Part shown: one piece after another, positions 1 to 7,701 of the stretch
How the letters are laid out: each line of letters begins with the position of its first letter
How positions within the stretch are numbered: position 1 is the first letter of the stretch
NCBI GenBank assembly: GCA_016841185.1
Contig: JAENZQ010000035.1
Coordinates: forward strand, 1 to 32,805
Direction of reading: 5' to 3'
Length of the DNA stretch: 32,805 bases
From: Anaerovorax odorimutans
GTDB taxonomy: Bacteria; Bacillota; Clostridia; Peptostreptococcales; JAAYPU01
Notes under the pieces: generated by a model
The model's database searches: none
The model's input: only the letters and a program-made list of their open reading frames with translations
What the model was told of the DNA's origin: nothing
Made by a program: the position numbers and the translations under genes

Positions 1-229
1 TACAGCAATACAGTTAAGCAAAAAAACCGTCAGAAACATCAAACAGAATTTGTTCTGGGCCTTTGCATACAACTCTGCCGGGATACCCATTGCGGCAGGT
101 TTGTTACTTCTGTTTGACGGGCCAAAACTTAATCCTATTATTGCTGCCGGGGCCATGTCATTCAGTTCTGTTTCTGTATTAATGAATGCTTTAAGGCTGA
201 AAAGTTTTAAACCTCTAAATAAAAAATGA
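1..229 (+). CDS. copA: Copper-translocating P-type ATPase, C-terminal fragment
   Basis: The 5' end lies outside the window; 75 residues remain in the frame starting at base 2. They match the C-terminal membrane part of CopA-type heavy-metal ATPases: the [18 protein letters not shown] helix segment, an AAGLLL membrane stretch, then [18 protein letters not shown] and a short basic tail. In this family the Met/Ser-containing MSxSSxxVxxNALRL segment belongs to the last membrane helices, which contribute to the Cu(I) sites. The protein exports copper across the cell membrane. A CopZ chaperone gene starts 34 bp downstream, which fits a copper export operon. The fold and family are clear; copper rather than another metal is inferred from the neighbour. 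Confidence 0.93.
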   Translation, partial: TAIQLSKKTVRNIKQNLFWAFAYNSAGIPIAAGLLLLFDGPKLNPIIAAGAMSFSSVSVLMNALRLKSFKPLNKK

Positions 230-263
230 GATAATACTTATTTAAAGAAAGGATGGTCATAAA

Positions 264-470
264 ATGATAAAAAAAATTGCCATTGAAGGAATGAGCTGCG
301 GGCATTGTGTGATGCATGTGGAAGAAGCACTGAAAAGCCTATCGGGTATCAAATCGGTAAAAGTCGACTTGGAAGGAAAATCTGCAACAGTTGAGTTGGC
401 TTATGAAGTAGAAGATGAAAAAATAATAGCGGCCGTAGAAGATGCGGGCTATGAAGCAATTGTCAAATAA
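264..470 (+). CDS. copZ: Copper chaperone CopZ (HMA domain)
   Basis: This 68-residue protein is a single heavy-metal-associated domain. The metal-binding loop GMSCGHC is at residues 9-15, with Cys12 and Cys15 as the Cu(I) ligands. The ferredoxin-like pattern follows, with VEEALKSLSGIKSVKVDL and a final AVEDAGYEA. CopZ carries Cu(I) in the cytoplasm to the CopA pump. It follows copA by 34 bp with an AAAGGATGG ribosome site, so the two are probably cotranscribed. No CsoR or CopY regulator gene is visible; it may lie upstream of the window. Confidence 0.95.
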   Translation: MIKKIAIEGMSCGHCVMHVEEALKSLSGIKSVKVDLEGKSATVELAYEVEDEKIIAAVEDAGYEAIVK

Positions 471-495
471 AAGCAAAGGAAAAGGGTAAGTATAA

Positions 496-524
496 TTGAT
501 GTTTGGTGGGCTTTATGGTATAAC
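496..524 (+). promoter_or_regulatory. Probable sigma-A promoter of tcdA
   Basis: TTGATG (496-501), a 17-bp spacer and TATAAC (519-524) with an extended TGG just before the -10. It lies 73 bp upstream of the tcdA start, after the copZ stop, so tcdA is likely transcribed separately from the copper genes. Confidence 0.55.
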
Positions 525-596
525 ATTTTTATCAAAGCAGGAAAGATAAGAAATAAAGATAAGATAATCTATATATAAATTTTTAAGGAGAATCAT

Positions 597-1355
597 ATGT
601 TGCATGAGTTTTCAAGGACTGAGCTTTTAATTGGCGCAGAAGGGGTAGAAAAATTAAAAAAAAGCCGGGTTGCCATTTTTGGAATTGGCGGGGTCGGCAG
701 CTTTGCAGCAGAAGGCCTTGTAAGGTCAGGTATAGGTAAATTTGTTCTTGTTGATGATGATGTCATCAGTCCAACCAATATAAACAGACAAATACATGCA
801 ACAAGCAAAACGGTTGACAGACCGAAAGTTGAAGTAATGAAAGAGAGAATGCTGGAAATAAATCCAAAAGCCGAAATAGAAACCTACCAATGTTTTTATA
901 TGCCTGATGATCCTAAAGGACTTATTAGAAGTGATTATGACTATATCATTGATGCAATTGATACGGTAACCGCCAAGATAGGTCTTGTCTTACAGGCGAA
1001 AAAGGCAGGCCTTCCTATTATAAGTTCCATGGGAGCGGGCAACAAAATGGACCCTACAAAGTTTGAAGTTTCCGATATTTATTCTACTTCAATTTGCCCC
1101 CTTGCTAAAGTAATGAGAAAAGAGCTCCGGCAGAGGAATGTTGAGTCTTTGAAAGTTGTATATTCCAGGGAAAAGCCAATCAAACCCATTGATAGCGAAA
1201 AGTCCGTTTGTAGAACAAACAGCAAATGTCCTGAGGACACAGCAAAGAAAAATACCATCCGGCGGCAGGCGCCGGGAAGCATTTCTTTTGTACCTTCTGT
1301 TGCAGGCCTTATTATCGCAGGGGAAGTTATTAAAGACATTATAAATTGGTCTTAA
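597..1355 (+). CDS. tcdA: tRNA threonylcarbamoyladenosine dehydratase TcdA
   Basis: A 252-residue E1-like (ThiF/MoeB/HesA) enzyme. The family converts t6A37 of ANN-decoding tRNAs to its cyclic form ct6A using ATP. Visible motifs are the Rossmann nucleotide loop GIGGVGS (29-35), VDDD (52-55), the NINRQ segment (61-65) and DAIDTV (119-124), then SSMGAGNKMDPT (143-154). It lacks the C-terminal domains of ThiF-like sulfur-transfer E1 proteins, and the length is normal for TcdA (about 250-270). The start is the ATG after a TAAGGAGAAT ribosome site. It stands alone between copZ and cysK; a nearby cysteine desulfurase such as E. coli csdA is not visible. MoeB/ThiF is the alternative, but residues and length favour TcdA. 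Confidence 0.9.
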   Translation: MLHEFSRTELLIGAEGVEKLKKSRVAIFGIGGVGSFAAEGLVRSGIGKFVLVDDDVISPTNINRQIHATSKTVDRPKVEVMKERMLEINPKAEIETYQCFYMPDDPKGLIRSDYDYIIDAIDTVTAKIGLVLQAKKAGLPIISSMGAGNKMDPTKFEVSDIYSTSICPLAKVMRKELRQRNVESLKVVYSREKPIKPIDSEKSVCRTNSKCPEDTAKKNTIRRQAPGSISFVPSVAGLIIAGEVIKDIINWS

Positions 1356-1529
1356 AGAATATCCCAAATGTATGCAATACAGCGGATAAAAATAAATGTA
1401 TCATTTATCTCATCAATATAATTGTTTAAATATCCAAATATCCAATCAGTAAAGAGAATAAGTGTGATGATTTGGAAGAAAATATCGACCAAAAGTATCC
1501 GTTCCAAGTTTTAAAAGGAGGCGCCGAAA

Positions 1530-2462
1530 ATGAAAATTGCAAAGCATCTAACGGATTTGATCGGGAATACTCCTTTGCTTGAATTATCCAATTTTAATAA
1601 AGCAAATAATTTAGAAGCAAAGGTAATTGGAAAACTTGAATACTTTAATCCTGCAGGAAGCATAAAGGACAGAACAGGCTATGCAATGATTAAAGATGCA
1701 GAAGAGAAAGGAATTATCAAAAAGGATTCAGTGATTATTGAACCTACCAGTGGGAATACCGGGATCGGGTTGGCGTTTGTTGCTGCAGTCAAAGGGTACA
1801 AGTTGATCTTGACTATGCCGGATACCATGAGTATGGAAAGGAGGAGCCTTTTAAAGGCTTTAGGAGCTGAACTGGTTTTAACACCCGGTAATGAAGGGAT
1901 GTCGGGGGCGATTAAAAAAGCTGAGGAAATTGCCGAGGAGACACCCGGATCTTTTGTTCCGCAGCAGTTCAATAATCCTGCTAACCCGGAAATCCACAGA
2001 AAAACGACGGCTGAAGAAATATGGAGAGATACAGACGGTGAAGTTGATATCATTGTAGGCGGTGTTGGCACCGGAGGTACTATAACCGGTGTTGGAGAAG
2101 CATTGAAAGATCACAAACCGAGTATCCAGATTGTTGCAGTCGAACCTTTTGATTCGCCGGTTTTGTCGGAAGGCAAAAAAGGTCCGCACAAAATACAGGG
2201 TATCGGAGCAGGATTTATCCCGGACGTTCTTAATAGAGGAATTATAGATGAAATCTATAAAGTCAGGAATGAGGAAGCTTTCAAAACAGTTAAAAGTATT
2301 GCAAAACATGAAGGCTTACTTATTGGTATTTCATCGGGAGCAGCAGCATTTGCAGCGGCTGGGATTGCAAAAAGGCCGGAGAATAAAGGAAAGAACATTA
2401 TTGTTATCTTTCCGGACACGGGGGAAAGATATTTGTCTACATCTCTATTCCAGGAAGAATAA
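1530..2462 (+). CDS. cysK: Cysteine synthase (O-acetylserine sulfhydrylase)
   Basis: A 310-residue PLP enzyme that makes cysteine from O-acetylserine and sulfide. The PLP lysine is Lys46 in NPAGSIKDR; the substrate loop is TSGNTG (73-78); the phosphate-binding loop is GVGTGGT (178-184); the [12 protein letters not shown] segment (220-231) is typical of CysK; SSG (268-270) and [10 protein letters not shown] (295-304) close the active site. The length matches the family. The ribosome site AAAAGGAGG is 8 bp before the ATG. No cysE lies next to it, and the 174-bp upstream spacer shows no T-box or S-box core that I can recognise. Confidence 0.96.
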   Translation: MKIAKHLTDLIGNTPLLELSNFNKANNLEAKVIGKLEYFNPAGSIKDRTGYAMIKDAEEKGIIKKDSVIIEPTSGNTGIGLAFVAAVKGYKLILTMPDTMSMERRSLLKALGAELVLTPGNEGMSGAIKKAEEIAEETPGSFVPQQFNNPANPEIHRKTTAEEIWRDTDGEVDIIVGGVGTGGTITGVGEALKDHKPSIQIVAVEPFDSPVLSEGKKGPHKIQGIGAGFIPDVLNRGIIDEIYKVRNEEAFKTVKSIAKHEGLLIGISSGAAAFAAAGIAKRPENKGKNIIVIFPDTGERYLSTSLFQEE

Positions 2463-2475
2463 ATAGAGAATAGGC

Positions 2476-2504
2476 TTGACATTTCAAGCAAAGAAAAATA
2501 AAAT
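2476..2504 (+). promoter_or_regulatory. Strong sigma-A promoter P1 of ylxM-ffh
   Basis: Consensus TTGACA (2476-2481), exactly 17 bp, then TAAAAT (2499-2504). The expected start near 2511 falls inside the perfect palindrome at 2509-2534. It is 57 bp upstream of the ylxM ATG. Confidence 0.7.
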
Positions 2505-2508
2505 AACG

Positions 2509-2534
2509 AGTGTCAAGTATATATACTTGACACT
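2509..2534. promoter_or_regulatory. Perfect 26-bp palindrome at the ylxM promoter (candidate operator)
   Basis: Two 13-bp arms, AGTGTCAAGTATA and its exact complement, meet without a spacer. It covers the expected P1 start. It is AT-centred and has no T-run, so it is a poor intrinsic terminator for cysK. An operator or a 5' stabilising hairpin on the ylxM-ffh transcript fits better. Confidence 0.6.
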
Positions 2535-2555
2535 TAATTCATGGTAGGGTATGAT
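2527..2555 (+). promoter_or_regulatory. Possible second promoter P2 reading into ylxM
   Basis: TTGACA (2527-2532) is formed by the right arm of the palindrome, followed by 17 bp and TATGAT (2550-2555). The predicted start would coincide with the ylxM ATG at 2561, giving a nearly leaderless transcript, so this may be chance. Confidence 0.3.
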
Positions 2556-2560
2556 GGTGT

Positions 2561-2914
2561 ATGTTCGAAAAAGTGATTCAAATAAGTATGTTATATGATT
2601 TTTACGGGCAGCTGCTGACAAAAAAGCAAAGAGAGATTATGCACTTTTATTATGAAGATGATTTTTCCCTTGGAGAAATATCAGAGAATTTAAAAATCAG
2701 CAGACAGGCAGTATATGATACGATAAAAAAGTCAGAAAAGATTTTACAGGAATATGAAGAAAAACTTAAACTTTACCAACGATTTAAAGAATCAGAAGAA
2801 ACATATAAAATGGTGTTGAAAAAAATTGATGAACTGATTGAAAAAGATAAGTCGAATACGGATATAAAAATGAAACTATATGAGATTAAAGAGATGATTC
2901 AAAACAATCGTTAA
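2561..2914 (+). CDS. ylxM: SRP-associated helix-turn-helix protein YlxM
   Basis: A 117-residue protein of the YlxM/p13 family, encoded next to ffh in many Bacillota. In streptococci YlxM associates with SRP; its exact job is not settled. The start MFEKVIQISMLYDFYGQLLT is the family's conserved N-terminus. A sigma-factor-like helix-turn-helix lies at about 36-60 (FSLGEISENLKISRQAVYDTIKK), and a charged coiled-coil tail follows. ffh starts 13 bp after the stop. The ribosome site is weak (TAGGG), which may keep levels low. Confidence 0.9.
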   Translation: MFEKVIQISMLYDFYGQLLTKKQREIMHFYYEDDFSLGEISENLKISRQAVYDTIKKSEKILQEYEEKLKLYQRFKESEETYKMVLKKIDELIEKDKSNTDIKMKLYEIKEMIQNNR

Positions 2915-2927
2915 AAGGGGTGTACAC

Positions 2928-4268
2928 ATGGTATTTGAAGGATTATCCGAAAAACTTCAGAATACGTTTAAGAAATTAAAAGGAAAAGGAAAACTTTCAG
3001 AAAAAGACATAAATGAAGCCATGAGAGAGGTGAAATTGGCTCTTTTAGAGGCTGACGTTAATTTTAAGGTTGTTAAAAAATTTATTAACAGTATTAAAGA
3101 AAGAGCTGTAGGAGTCGAGGTTCTTGAAAGCCTTACGCCGGCACAGCAGGTTATCAAAATCGTCAATGAGGAAATGACGCAGTTGATGGGCGGAACACAA
3201 AGCAAATTAACCTTTTCCTCCAGAGGGCTTTCGGTTATTTTAATGGCAGGCCTTCAGGGAACCGGTAAAACCACTACCTGTGGAAAACTGGCATTGTATT
3301 TAAAGAAAATGAATAAGAATCCTATTTTAGCAGCCTGTGATGTGTATCGTCCTGCTGCTGTCGATCAGCTGAAGGTGGTAGGAGAAAAATCAGGTGTGCC
3401 TGTTTTTACTATGCCGCAGGGCGCCAAGGCAGAGGAGATTGCAGAAAATGCATTAAAAGCTGCTCAGAAAGAGGGGTATGACGTACTCATCATTGATACA
3501 TCCGGACGCCTTCACATCGATGACCAGTTGATGGATGAATTAGACCGGATAAAAGCATGTGTGATGCCCCATGAGATTCTGTTGGTAGTAGATGCCATGA
3601 CAGGACAGGATGCGGTGAATGCCGCACAGGGCTTTAATGAAAAGCTTGGGATTGACGGGATCATTATGACGAAGCTGGACGGAGATACAAGAGGCGGAGC
3701 AGCGTTATCGGTGAAGGAAGTTACCGGAAAACCCATTAAATTTATAGGTGTTGGAGAAAAAGCAGATGCATTGGAACCATTCTATCCGGATCGAATGACA
3801 TCACGGATTCTCGGAATGGGAGATGTACTGAGCCTGATAGAGAGGGCTCAGGAGAGCTATGATGACAAGAAAGCTAAAGAGCTTGAAAAAAGAATAAGAA
3901 ACCAGGATTTTAATCTGGAGGATTTTTTGGAACAGCTGCAGCAAATGAAGAACATGGGGTCTATGAATCAGATTTTGGAAATGATACCGGGAGTGAATAA
4001 AAAAGCCCTTGGCGGGATGCAATTAGATGAAAAAGAAATTGTTCATATCGAAGCCATTATAAATTCTATGACAAGAAAAGAAAGGTTGAATCCGTCGATT
4101 ATTAACGGAAGCCGAAGAAAAAGGATCGCATCAGGCTGCGGAATGCCTGTAAGCAAGGTAAACAGTGTTCTTAAACAATTTGAACAGACAAAGAAAATGA
4201 TGAAACAATTTTCAAACATGGGCAAATTAAAGAAGAAAGGGAAGTTTGGATTCCCTCCGTTTATGTAA
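2928..4268 (+). CDS. ffh: Signal recognition particle protein Ffh
   Basis: The 446-residue SRP54 GTPase binds signal peptides on ribosomes and delivers them with 6S/4.5S-type SRP RNA to FtsY. The N domain spans about 1-90. The G domain has the P-loop GLQGTGKTTT (108-117), DTSGR (190-194), TKLDGDTRGGA (248-258) and the closing GVGEK. The methionine-rich M domain runs from about 300 to 446, with the RNA-binding element RRKRIASGCG (396-405) and many Met residues in the last 100 positions. The length is normal. The SRP RNA gene is not in the window. Confidence 0.98.
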   Translation: MVFEGLSEKLQNTFKKLKGKGKLSEKDINEAMREVKLALLEADVNFKVVKKFINSIKERAVGVEVLESLTPAQQVIKIVNEEMTQLMGGTQSKLTFSSRGLSVILMAGLQGTGKTTTCGKLALYLKKMNKNPILAACDVYRPAAVDQLKVVGEKSGVPVFTMPQGAKAEEIAENALKAAQKEGYDVLIIDTSGRLHIDDQLMDELDRIKACVMPHEILLVVDAMTGQDAVNAAQGFNEKLGIDGIIMTKLDGDTRGGAALSVKEVTGKPIKFIGVGEKADALEPFYPDRMTSRILGMGDVLSLIERAQESYDDKKAKELEKRIRNQDFNLEDFLEQLQQMKNMGSMNQILEMIPGVNKKALGGMQLDEKEIVHIEAIINSMTRKERLNPSIINGSRRKRIASGCGMPVSKVNSVLKQFEQTKKMMKQFSNMGKLKKKGKFGFPPFM

Positions 4269-4287
4269 TAATTATTTTCAATCCGGT

Positions 4288-4306
4288 TAAATTCTAAGAA
4301 TTTAAT
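4288..4306. promoter_or_regulatory. 19-bp palindrome between ffh and rpsP
   Basis: TTAAATTCT and its exact complement flank one central A. No T-run follows, so it is not a normal terminator. It sits 40 bp before the rpsP ATG and could be an operator, RNA hairpin or processing site. Confidence 0.4.
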
Positions 4307-4345
4307 ATATAGGCAAATAGAGTGATTTTTAAAGGAGGTGAAAAA

Positions 4346-4615
4346 ATGGCAGTAAAAATCAGATTAAAGAGAATGGGTGCAAAGAAAAAACCTTTTTACC
4401 GTTTGGTGGTTGCAGATTCCCGTTCGCCAAGAGACGGCAGATTTATTGAAGAAATTGGTTATTACAATCCTGTTTCTGAACCTGTTGAAGTAAAAATAGA
4501 TGATGAGAAAGCTGTTAAATGGCTGAAAACAGGAGCAATGCCTACAGATACAGTTAAAGATTTGTTTTACAAACACGGTGTATACCAAAAACTGGAAGGT
4601 GCTGACCAAGAATAG
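4346..4615 (+). CDS. rpsP: 30S ribosomal protein S16
   Basis: The 89-residue S16 protein begins [20 protein letters not shown], the family signature, with [22 protein letters not shown] following. I place the start at the ATG at 4346, 5 bp after a perfect AAAGGAGGTG; an in-frame GTG at 4322 would put the ribosome site inside the gene. It lies 77 bp after ffh and 21 bp before khpA, in the usual order. Confidence 0.97.
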   Translation: MAVKIRLKRMGAKKKPFYRLVVADSRSPRDGRFIEEIGYYNPVSEPVEVKIDDEKAVKWLKTGAMPTDTVKDLFYKHGVYQKLEGADQE

Positions 4616-4636
4616 TTTTCTAAGAGGTGTGAATAG

Positions 4637-4867
4637 ATGGTAGAATTAGTAGAAACGATTGCCAAAGCATTGGTGGATCATCCGAATGATGTTTATGTGA
4701 ATGAAGTAGAAGGCAGACAGTCAATTATTATCGAGTTGAAAGTTGCACCAGAAGACATGGGAAAAGTAATTGGTAAACAAGGCAGAATTGCAAAAGCAAT
4801 AAGAACTGTTGTAAAGGCTGCGGCAAGTAAAGATAACAAAAGAGTTGTCGTTGAAATAATTCAATAA
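4637..4867 (+). CDS. khpA: RNA-binding KH-domain protein KhpA
   Basis: A 76-residue single KH-domain protein (YlqC/UPF0109 family). The RNA-binding GKVIGKQGR loop, a GxxG motif, is at 42-50. KhpA pairs with KhpB (Jag) in related bacteria and affects cell elongation and small-RNA biology. It lies 21 bp after rpsP with an AAGAGGTG ribosome site. A terminator-like hairpin follows the stop. Bacillus has ylqD next; here rimM follows directly. Confidence 0.93.
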   Translation: MVELVETIAKALVDHPNDVYVNEVEGRQSIIIELKVAPEDMGKVIGKQGRIAKAIRTVVKAAASKDNKRVVVEIIQ

Positions 4868-4884
4868 GCTTATAACAAAAGTTT

Positions 4885-4921
4885 TGCCCATCGATAAGAT
4901 TCATGATGGGCATTATTCTTC
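4885..4921 (+). terminator. Intrinsic terminator after khpA
   Basis: TGCCCATC (4885-4892) pairs perfectly with GATGGGCA (4905-4912) around a 12-base loop, followed by the T-rich TTATTCTTC. It separates khpA from rimM, suggesting partial termination or a separate rimM promoter. Confidence 0.6.
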
Positions 4922-4980
4922 TTTGGCTTGAAAAGAAAGAAAAATAATAGTAGGAAATCCTTGTTGGGTTGGTGATAGCT

Positions 4981-5484
4981 ATGGTGGAACAGTTTAATAT
5001 CGGGCAAATTGTTAATGTGGTAGGGATAAAGGGTGAATTGAGGGTCTATCCCCTTACAGATTATAAAGAGAGATTTGAGGAAATAGATTCTGTTCTGATT
5101 CAAGATCAGTACTATACTATTGAAAACGTCAGGTATCATAAAGAGCTGGTTGTTCTTAAACTGAAAGGTATAGATGACCGCAATACTGCTGAAAAGTATA
5201 AAACGCAGTATCTTAAAATTGATAGGAAAGATGCTCGAGTGTTACCGGAGGATACTTACTATATAGCAGATTTGGTCGGGTGTGAAATCTATTCCATAGA
5301 AGGCGAATATATCGGTATATTAAAAGATGTGGTACAAAATTCCGCTCAGGATTTATATGAAGTAGAAACAAAAAATAGTTCAAAGCGAATCCTTATTCCG
5401 GCAGTTGATGAATTCATAAAAGAAGTCGATATAGAGAACCGTATCATAAAAGTTCAATTAATAGAAGGAATGATGGATGTATGA
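4981..5484 (+). CDS. rimM: 16S rRNA processing protein RimM
   Basis: A 167-residue 30S maturation factor that binds S19 and the 16S 3' domain. The N-terminal RimM domain opens with FNIGQIVNVVGIKGELRVYPLTD. The PRC-barrel domain follows (about 90-167), with YYIADLVGCEIYS, GILKDVVQNSAQDLYEV and LIPAVDEFIKEVD. I choose the ATG at 4981, which leaves the usual short N-terminus; an in-frame TTG at 4969 preceded by AGGAAAT would add four residues. The stop overlaps the trmD start by 4 bases (ATGA), so the two are translationally coupled. Confidence 0.94.
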   Translation: MVEQFNIGQIVNVVGIKGELRVYPLTDYKERFEEIDSVLIQDQYYTIENVRYHKELVVLKLKGIDDRNTAEKYKTQYLKIDRKDARVLPEDTYYIADLVGCEIYSIEGEYIGILKDVVQNSAQDLYEVETKNSSKRILIPAVDEFIKEVDIENRIIKVQLIEGMMDV

Positions 5485-6233
5485 ACATTGATATCCTGAC
5501 ACTTTTTCCGGAAATGCTCAATGCTGTTTTGAATACAAGTATCATTGGAAGAGCTCGGGAGAAAGGCCTGGTCAGTATTAATTTAATCAATATCAGAGAT
5601 TTCAGTGAGGATAAACATAAGCGTGTTGATGATTATCCTTTCGGCGGCGGGTTAGGTATGGTTATGCAGGCACAGCCGGTATTTTCAGCCATGAAGAGCT
5701 TGAAAATCCAAGGAGCAAGGAGGATTTATTTTTCTCCAAAGGGCAAACTTTTTTCTCAGGAGACAGCAAAGGAACTGATACAGGAAGATCACCTGATATT
5801 GCTTTGTGGTCATTATGAAGGTATTGACCAAAGAATCATCGATTATTGGATTACGGACGAGATTTCTATTGGTGATTATGTGTTGACCGGAGGAGAGATC
5901 CCGGCCATGGTGCTTGTGGACGCTGTTGCTCGAATGATTCCGGGGGTATTGAGCAGCCAGGAGGTTTATGAAAATGAATCTATTTATTCAGGTTTGCTGG
6001 AATACCCGCACTATACCAGGCCAAGAGTATATGAAGAAATGGAAGTGCCGGAAATTCTATTATCTGGAAATCACGGGAAAATAGAAGAGTGGAAGTATAT
6101 GAAATCTCTGGAGATGACCCGAAAGAGAAGACCTGATCTTTTTGAAAAATATTTACAAAGGAAGAATGAATTACTTGAAAAGAAGCAAAAAATAATTGAA
6201 ACATTTCTTGATCATGCAGACAGAAAAAAATAG
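5481..6233 (+). CDS. trmD: tRNA (guanine37-N1)-methyltransferase TrmD
   Basis: A 250-residue SPOUT enzyme that methylates G37 of tRNAs reading CNN codons with SAM, preventing frameshifts. The trefoil-knot motifs are present: YPFGGGLGMVM (52-62), CGHYEGIDQR (109-118), SIGDYVLTGGE (129-139) and LLEYPHYTRP (172-181). The catalytic arginine (E. coli Arg154) aligns with Arg151. The E. coli Asp169 of the DSF motif aligns without gaps to Glu166 here, a conservative change at the proposed catalytic base that may be lineage-typical. It overlaps rimM by 4 bases. Confidence 0.97.
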   Translation: MNIDILTLFPEMLNAVLNTSIIGRAREKGLVSINLINIRDFSEDKHKRVDDYPFGGGLGMVMQAQPVFSAMKSLKIQGARRIYFSPKGKLFSQETAKELIQEDHLILLCGHYEGIDQRIIDYWITDEISIGDYVLTGGEIPAMVLVDAVARMIPGVLSSQEVYENESIYSGLLEYPHYTRPRVYEEMEVPEILLSGNHGKIEEWKYMKSLEMTRKRRPDLFEKYLQRKNELLEKKQKIIETFLDHADRKK

Positions 6234-6244
6234 AATTGTTTCAC

Positions 6245-6273
6245 TTGTATAAAAAAATCATCTGTGGTATAAT
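6245..6273 (+). promoter_or_regulatory. Promoter and leader of rplS
   Basis: TTGTAT (6245-6250), 17 bp, then perfect TATAAT (6268-6273) with an extended TGG. The start near 6280 gives a leader of about 70 bases with a small hairpin, TGGAT (6301-6305) pairing with ATCCA (6314-6318). An L19-type autoregulatory leader is known in Bacillota; I cannot confirm that this one belongs to it. Confidence 0.7.
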
Positions 6274-6349
6274 TTATCACGGTGTAAACGGGCGGTCCTC
6301 TGGATTTATCAGTATCCATGAACGTCTATGAAGAAAGGAGGAATATAGA

Positions 6350-6688
6350 ATGAACGTAATTCAGTCAATAGAGCAAGAGTATTTGAAAGAGGATATACCA
6401 GAATTCAAAGTAGGAGATACAGTTAAAGTACACCTTAAAATCAAAGAAGGCAATAGAGAAAGAATCCAGATTTTCGAAGGATTTGTGCTTAAAAGACAGA
6501 ACGGTGGTTTAGGAGAAACATTTACTGTCCGCAGAATTGCTTCAGGTGTCGGGGTAGAAAAAACTTTTCCTGTTCATTCTCCCAAGATCGATAAAATTGA
6601 GCTTGTGAGAGAAGGAAAAATCAGAAGAGCCAAGCTTAACTACATGCGTGATAGAAAAGGTAAGGCTGCTAAAATTAAATCCATATAA
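6350..6688 (+). CDS. rplS: 50S ribosomal protein L19
   Basis: The 112-residue L19 protein sits at the 30S-50S interface. The family pattern is clear: [55 protein letters not shown], and [19 protein letters not shown] at the C-terminus. The start follows an AAAGGAGG ribosome site. It has its own promoter 77-105 bp upstream and a hairpin just after the stop, so it can be a monocistronic unit despite following trmD. Confidence 0.98.
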   Translation: MNVIQSIEQEYLKEDIPEFKVGDTVKVHLKIKEGNRERIQIFEGFVLKRQNGGLGETFTVRRIASGVGVEKTFPVHSPKIDKIELVREGKIRRAKLNYMRDRKGKAAKIKSI

Positions 6689-6692
6689 AAAT

Positions 6693-6716
6693 AAAGGGAC
6701 TGTTAACAGTCCCTTT
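6693..6716 (+). terminator. Terminator-like palindrome after rplS
   Basis: AAAGGGACTGTT and its exact complement are joined directly, forming a long stem 4 bases after the rplS stop. The T-run is poor (ACATTTCAATTT), so termination may be partial. Confidence 0.6.
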
Positions 6717-6724
6717 ACATTTCA

Positions 6725-6830
6725 ATTTACAATGGAGAATTGACAATTGACAATGATGAAAGAAATTCAGCTTAATGGCTGAATTTCTAACATAGCTATT
6801 ATCTGTTATCTTTTATTTATTATCTCATGA
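6725..6830. repeat. Heptamer repeat tracts between rplS and rbgA
   Basis: Bases 6725-6759 form five in-phase 7-bp units of ATTGACA type, two of them exact and adjacent. A perfect 11-bp hairpin follows (6761-6771 with 6778-6788, AGAAATTCAGC arms). Bases 6798-6825 read on the minus strand as GATAATA/GATAACA-type heptamers. The spacer holds no gene. Confidence 0.65.
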
Positions 6831-6855
6831 ATTGTTTCAAAATGGAGGTGGTTGC

Positions 6856-7701
6856 GTGGAAAATATCAATTGGTATCCTGGGCACATGAAAAAAACCAGA
6901 GAATTGATTAAAGAAAACCTAAAACTGGTAGATGCGGTTATAGAAGTCCTGGATGCAAGATTGCCGATTTCCAGCAGTAACCCTGTAATAGATGAATTGG
7001 TCAAAGACAAAAAAAGAATTATACTTTTAAATAAATATGACCTTTCCGATTCCGTGATTACTGAAAAATGGATACAGGTATATCGGAAAAAAGGAATTAC
7101 AGCTATACCGATGAATTCGGTAAGCGGAGATGGTCTTAAACAATTGGTACATATATTAGATGAACTTAATGAACAAATAAATGAAAAAGGAAAAAGAATC
7201 AGGCCTTTAAGAGTTATGATCGTTGGGATTCCCAATGTAGGGAAATCATCTCTGATTAACAGATTTGCAGGTAAAAGAAGTGCAAGGATTGGAAATAAAC
7301 CTGGGGTCACCCGCGGGAAACAATGGATCAGCATAAAAGGGAATATTCAGCTTCTTGATACACCTGGGATATTATGGCCTAAATTTGAAGATCAGCAGAC
7401 TGCCCTTAAACTTGCTTTTGTAGGCTCTATTAAAGATGAAATATTAAATATTGAAGACATTGCATTCAAGTTTGTTGAATTCTTACAAATGAATTACCCG
7501 AAGCTTCTTAAAGAAAGGTATAAATTAGAGGATTTAAAAAATACACCTTTGGAGATCATGGATGATGTCTGCATGAAAAGAGGTTTTATCCGGTCAGGAG
7601 GCAAAAATGATTACGAAAGAGTGTCCAAAACCATTATGGATGAGTATCGCAGCGGAAAGATCGGAAAGATCAGCATAGAGAAACCAGAAAGTTGTATTTA
7701 A
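6856..7701 (+). CDS. rbgA: Ribosome biogenesis GTPase RbgA (YlqF)
   Basis: A 281-residue circularly permuted GTPase that promotes a late step of 50S assembly. The G-motif order is permuted: NKYD (59-62, G4) precedes the P-loop GIPNVGKSS (124-132, G1), then Thr152 (G2) and DTPG (168-171, G3). The N-terminus ENINWYPGHMKK is the family signature. A C-terminal ANTAR-like helical region follows. I choose GTG at 6856, 5 bases after GGAGGTG; a TTG at 6832 would place the ribosome site inside the gene. Confidence 0.95.
   Translation: MENINWYPGHMKKTRELIKENLKLVDAVIEVLDARLPISSSNPVIDELVKDKKRIILLNKYDLSDSVITEKWIQVYRKKGITAIPMNSVSGDGLKQLVHILDELNEQINEKGKRIRPLRVMIVGIPNVGKSSLINRFAGKRSARIGNKPGVTRGKQWISIKGNIQLLDTPGILWPKFEDQQTALKLAFVGSIKDEILNIEDIAFKFVEFLQMNYPKLLKERYKLEDLKNTPLEIMDDVCMKRGFIRSGGKNDYERVSKTIMDEYRSGKIGKISIEKPESCI

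Noticed and set aside
1356-1529. T-box or S-box before cysK
   Set aside because: No T-box 14-mer core, no S-box core and no terminator in the spacer.
1878-2309. Minus-strand ORF inside cysK
   Set aside because: It overlaps a clear PLP enzyme, has no ribosome site and a composition of a shadow frame.
4322-4345. Longer rpsP start at GTG 4322
   Set aside because: It would place the AAAGGAGGTG ribosome site inside the gene and add residues absent from S16.
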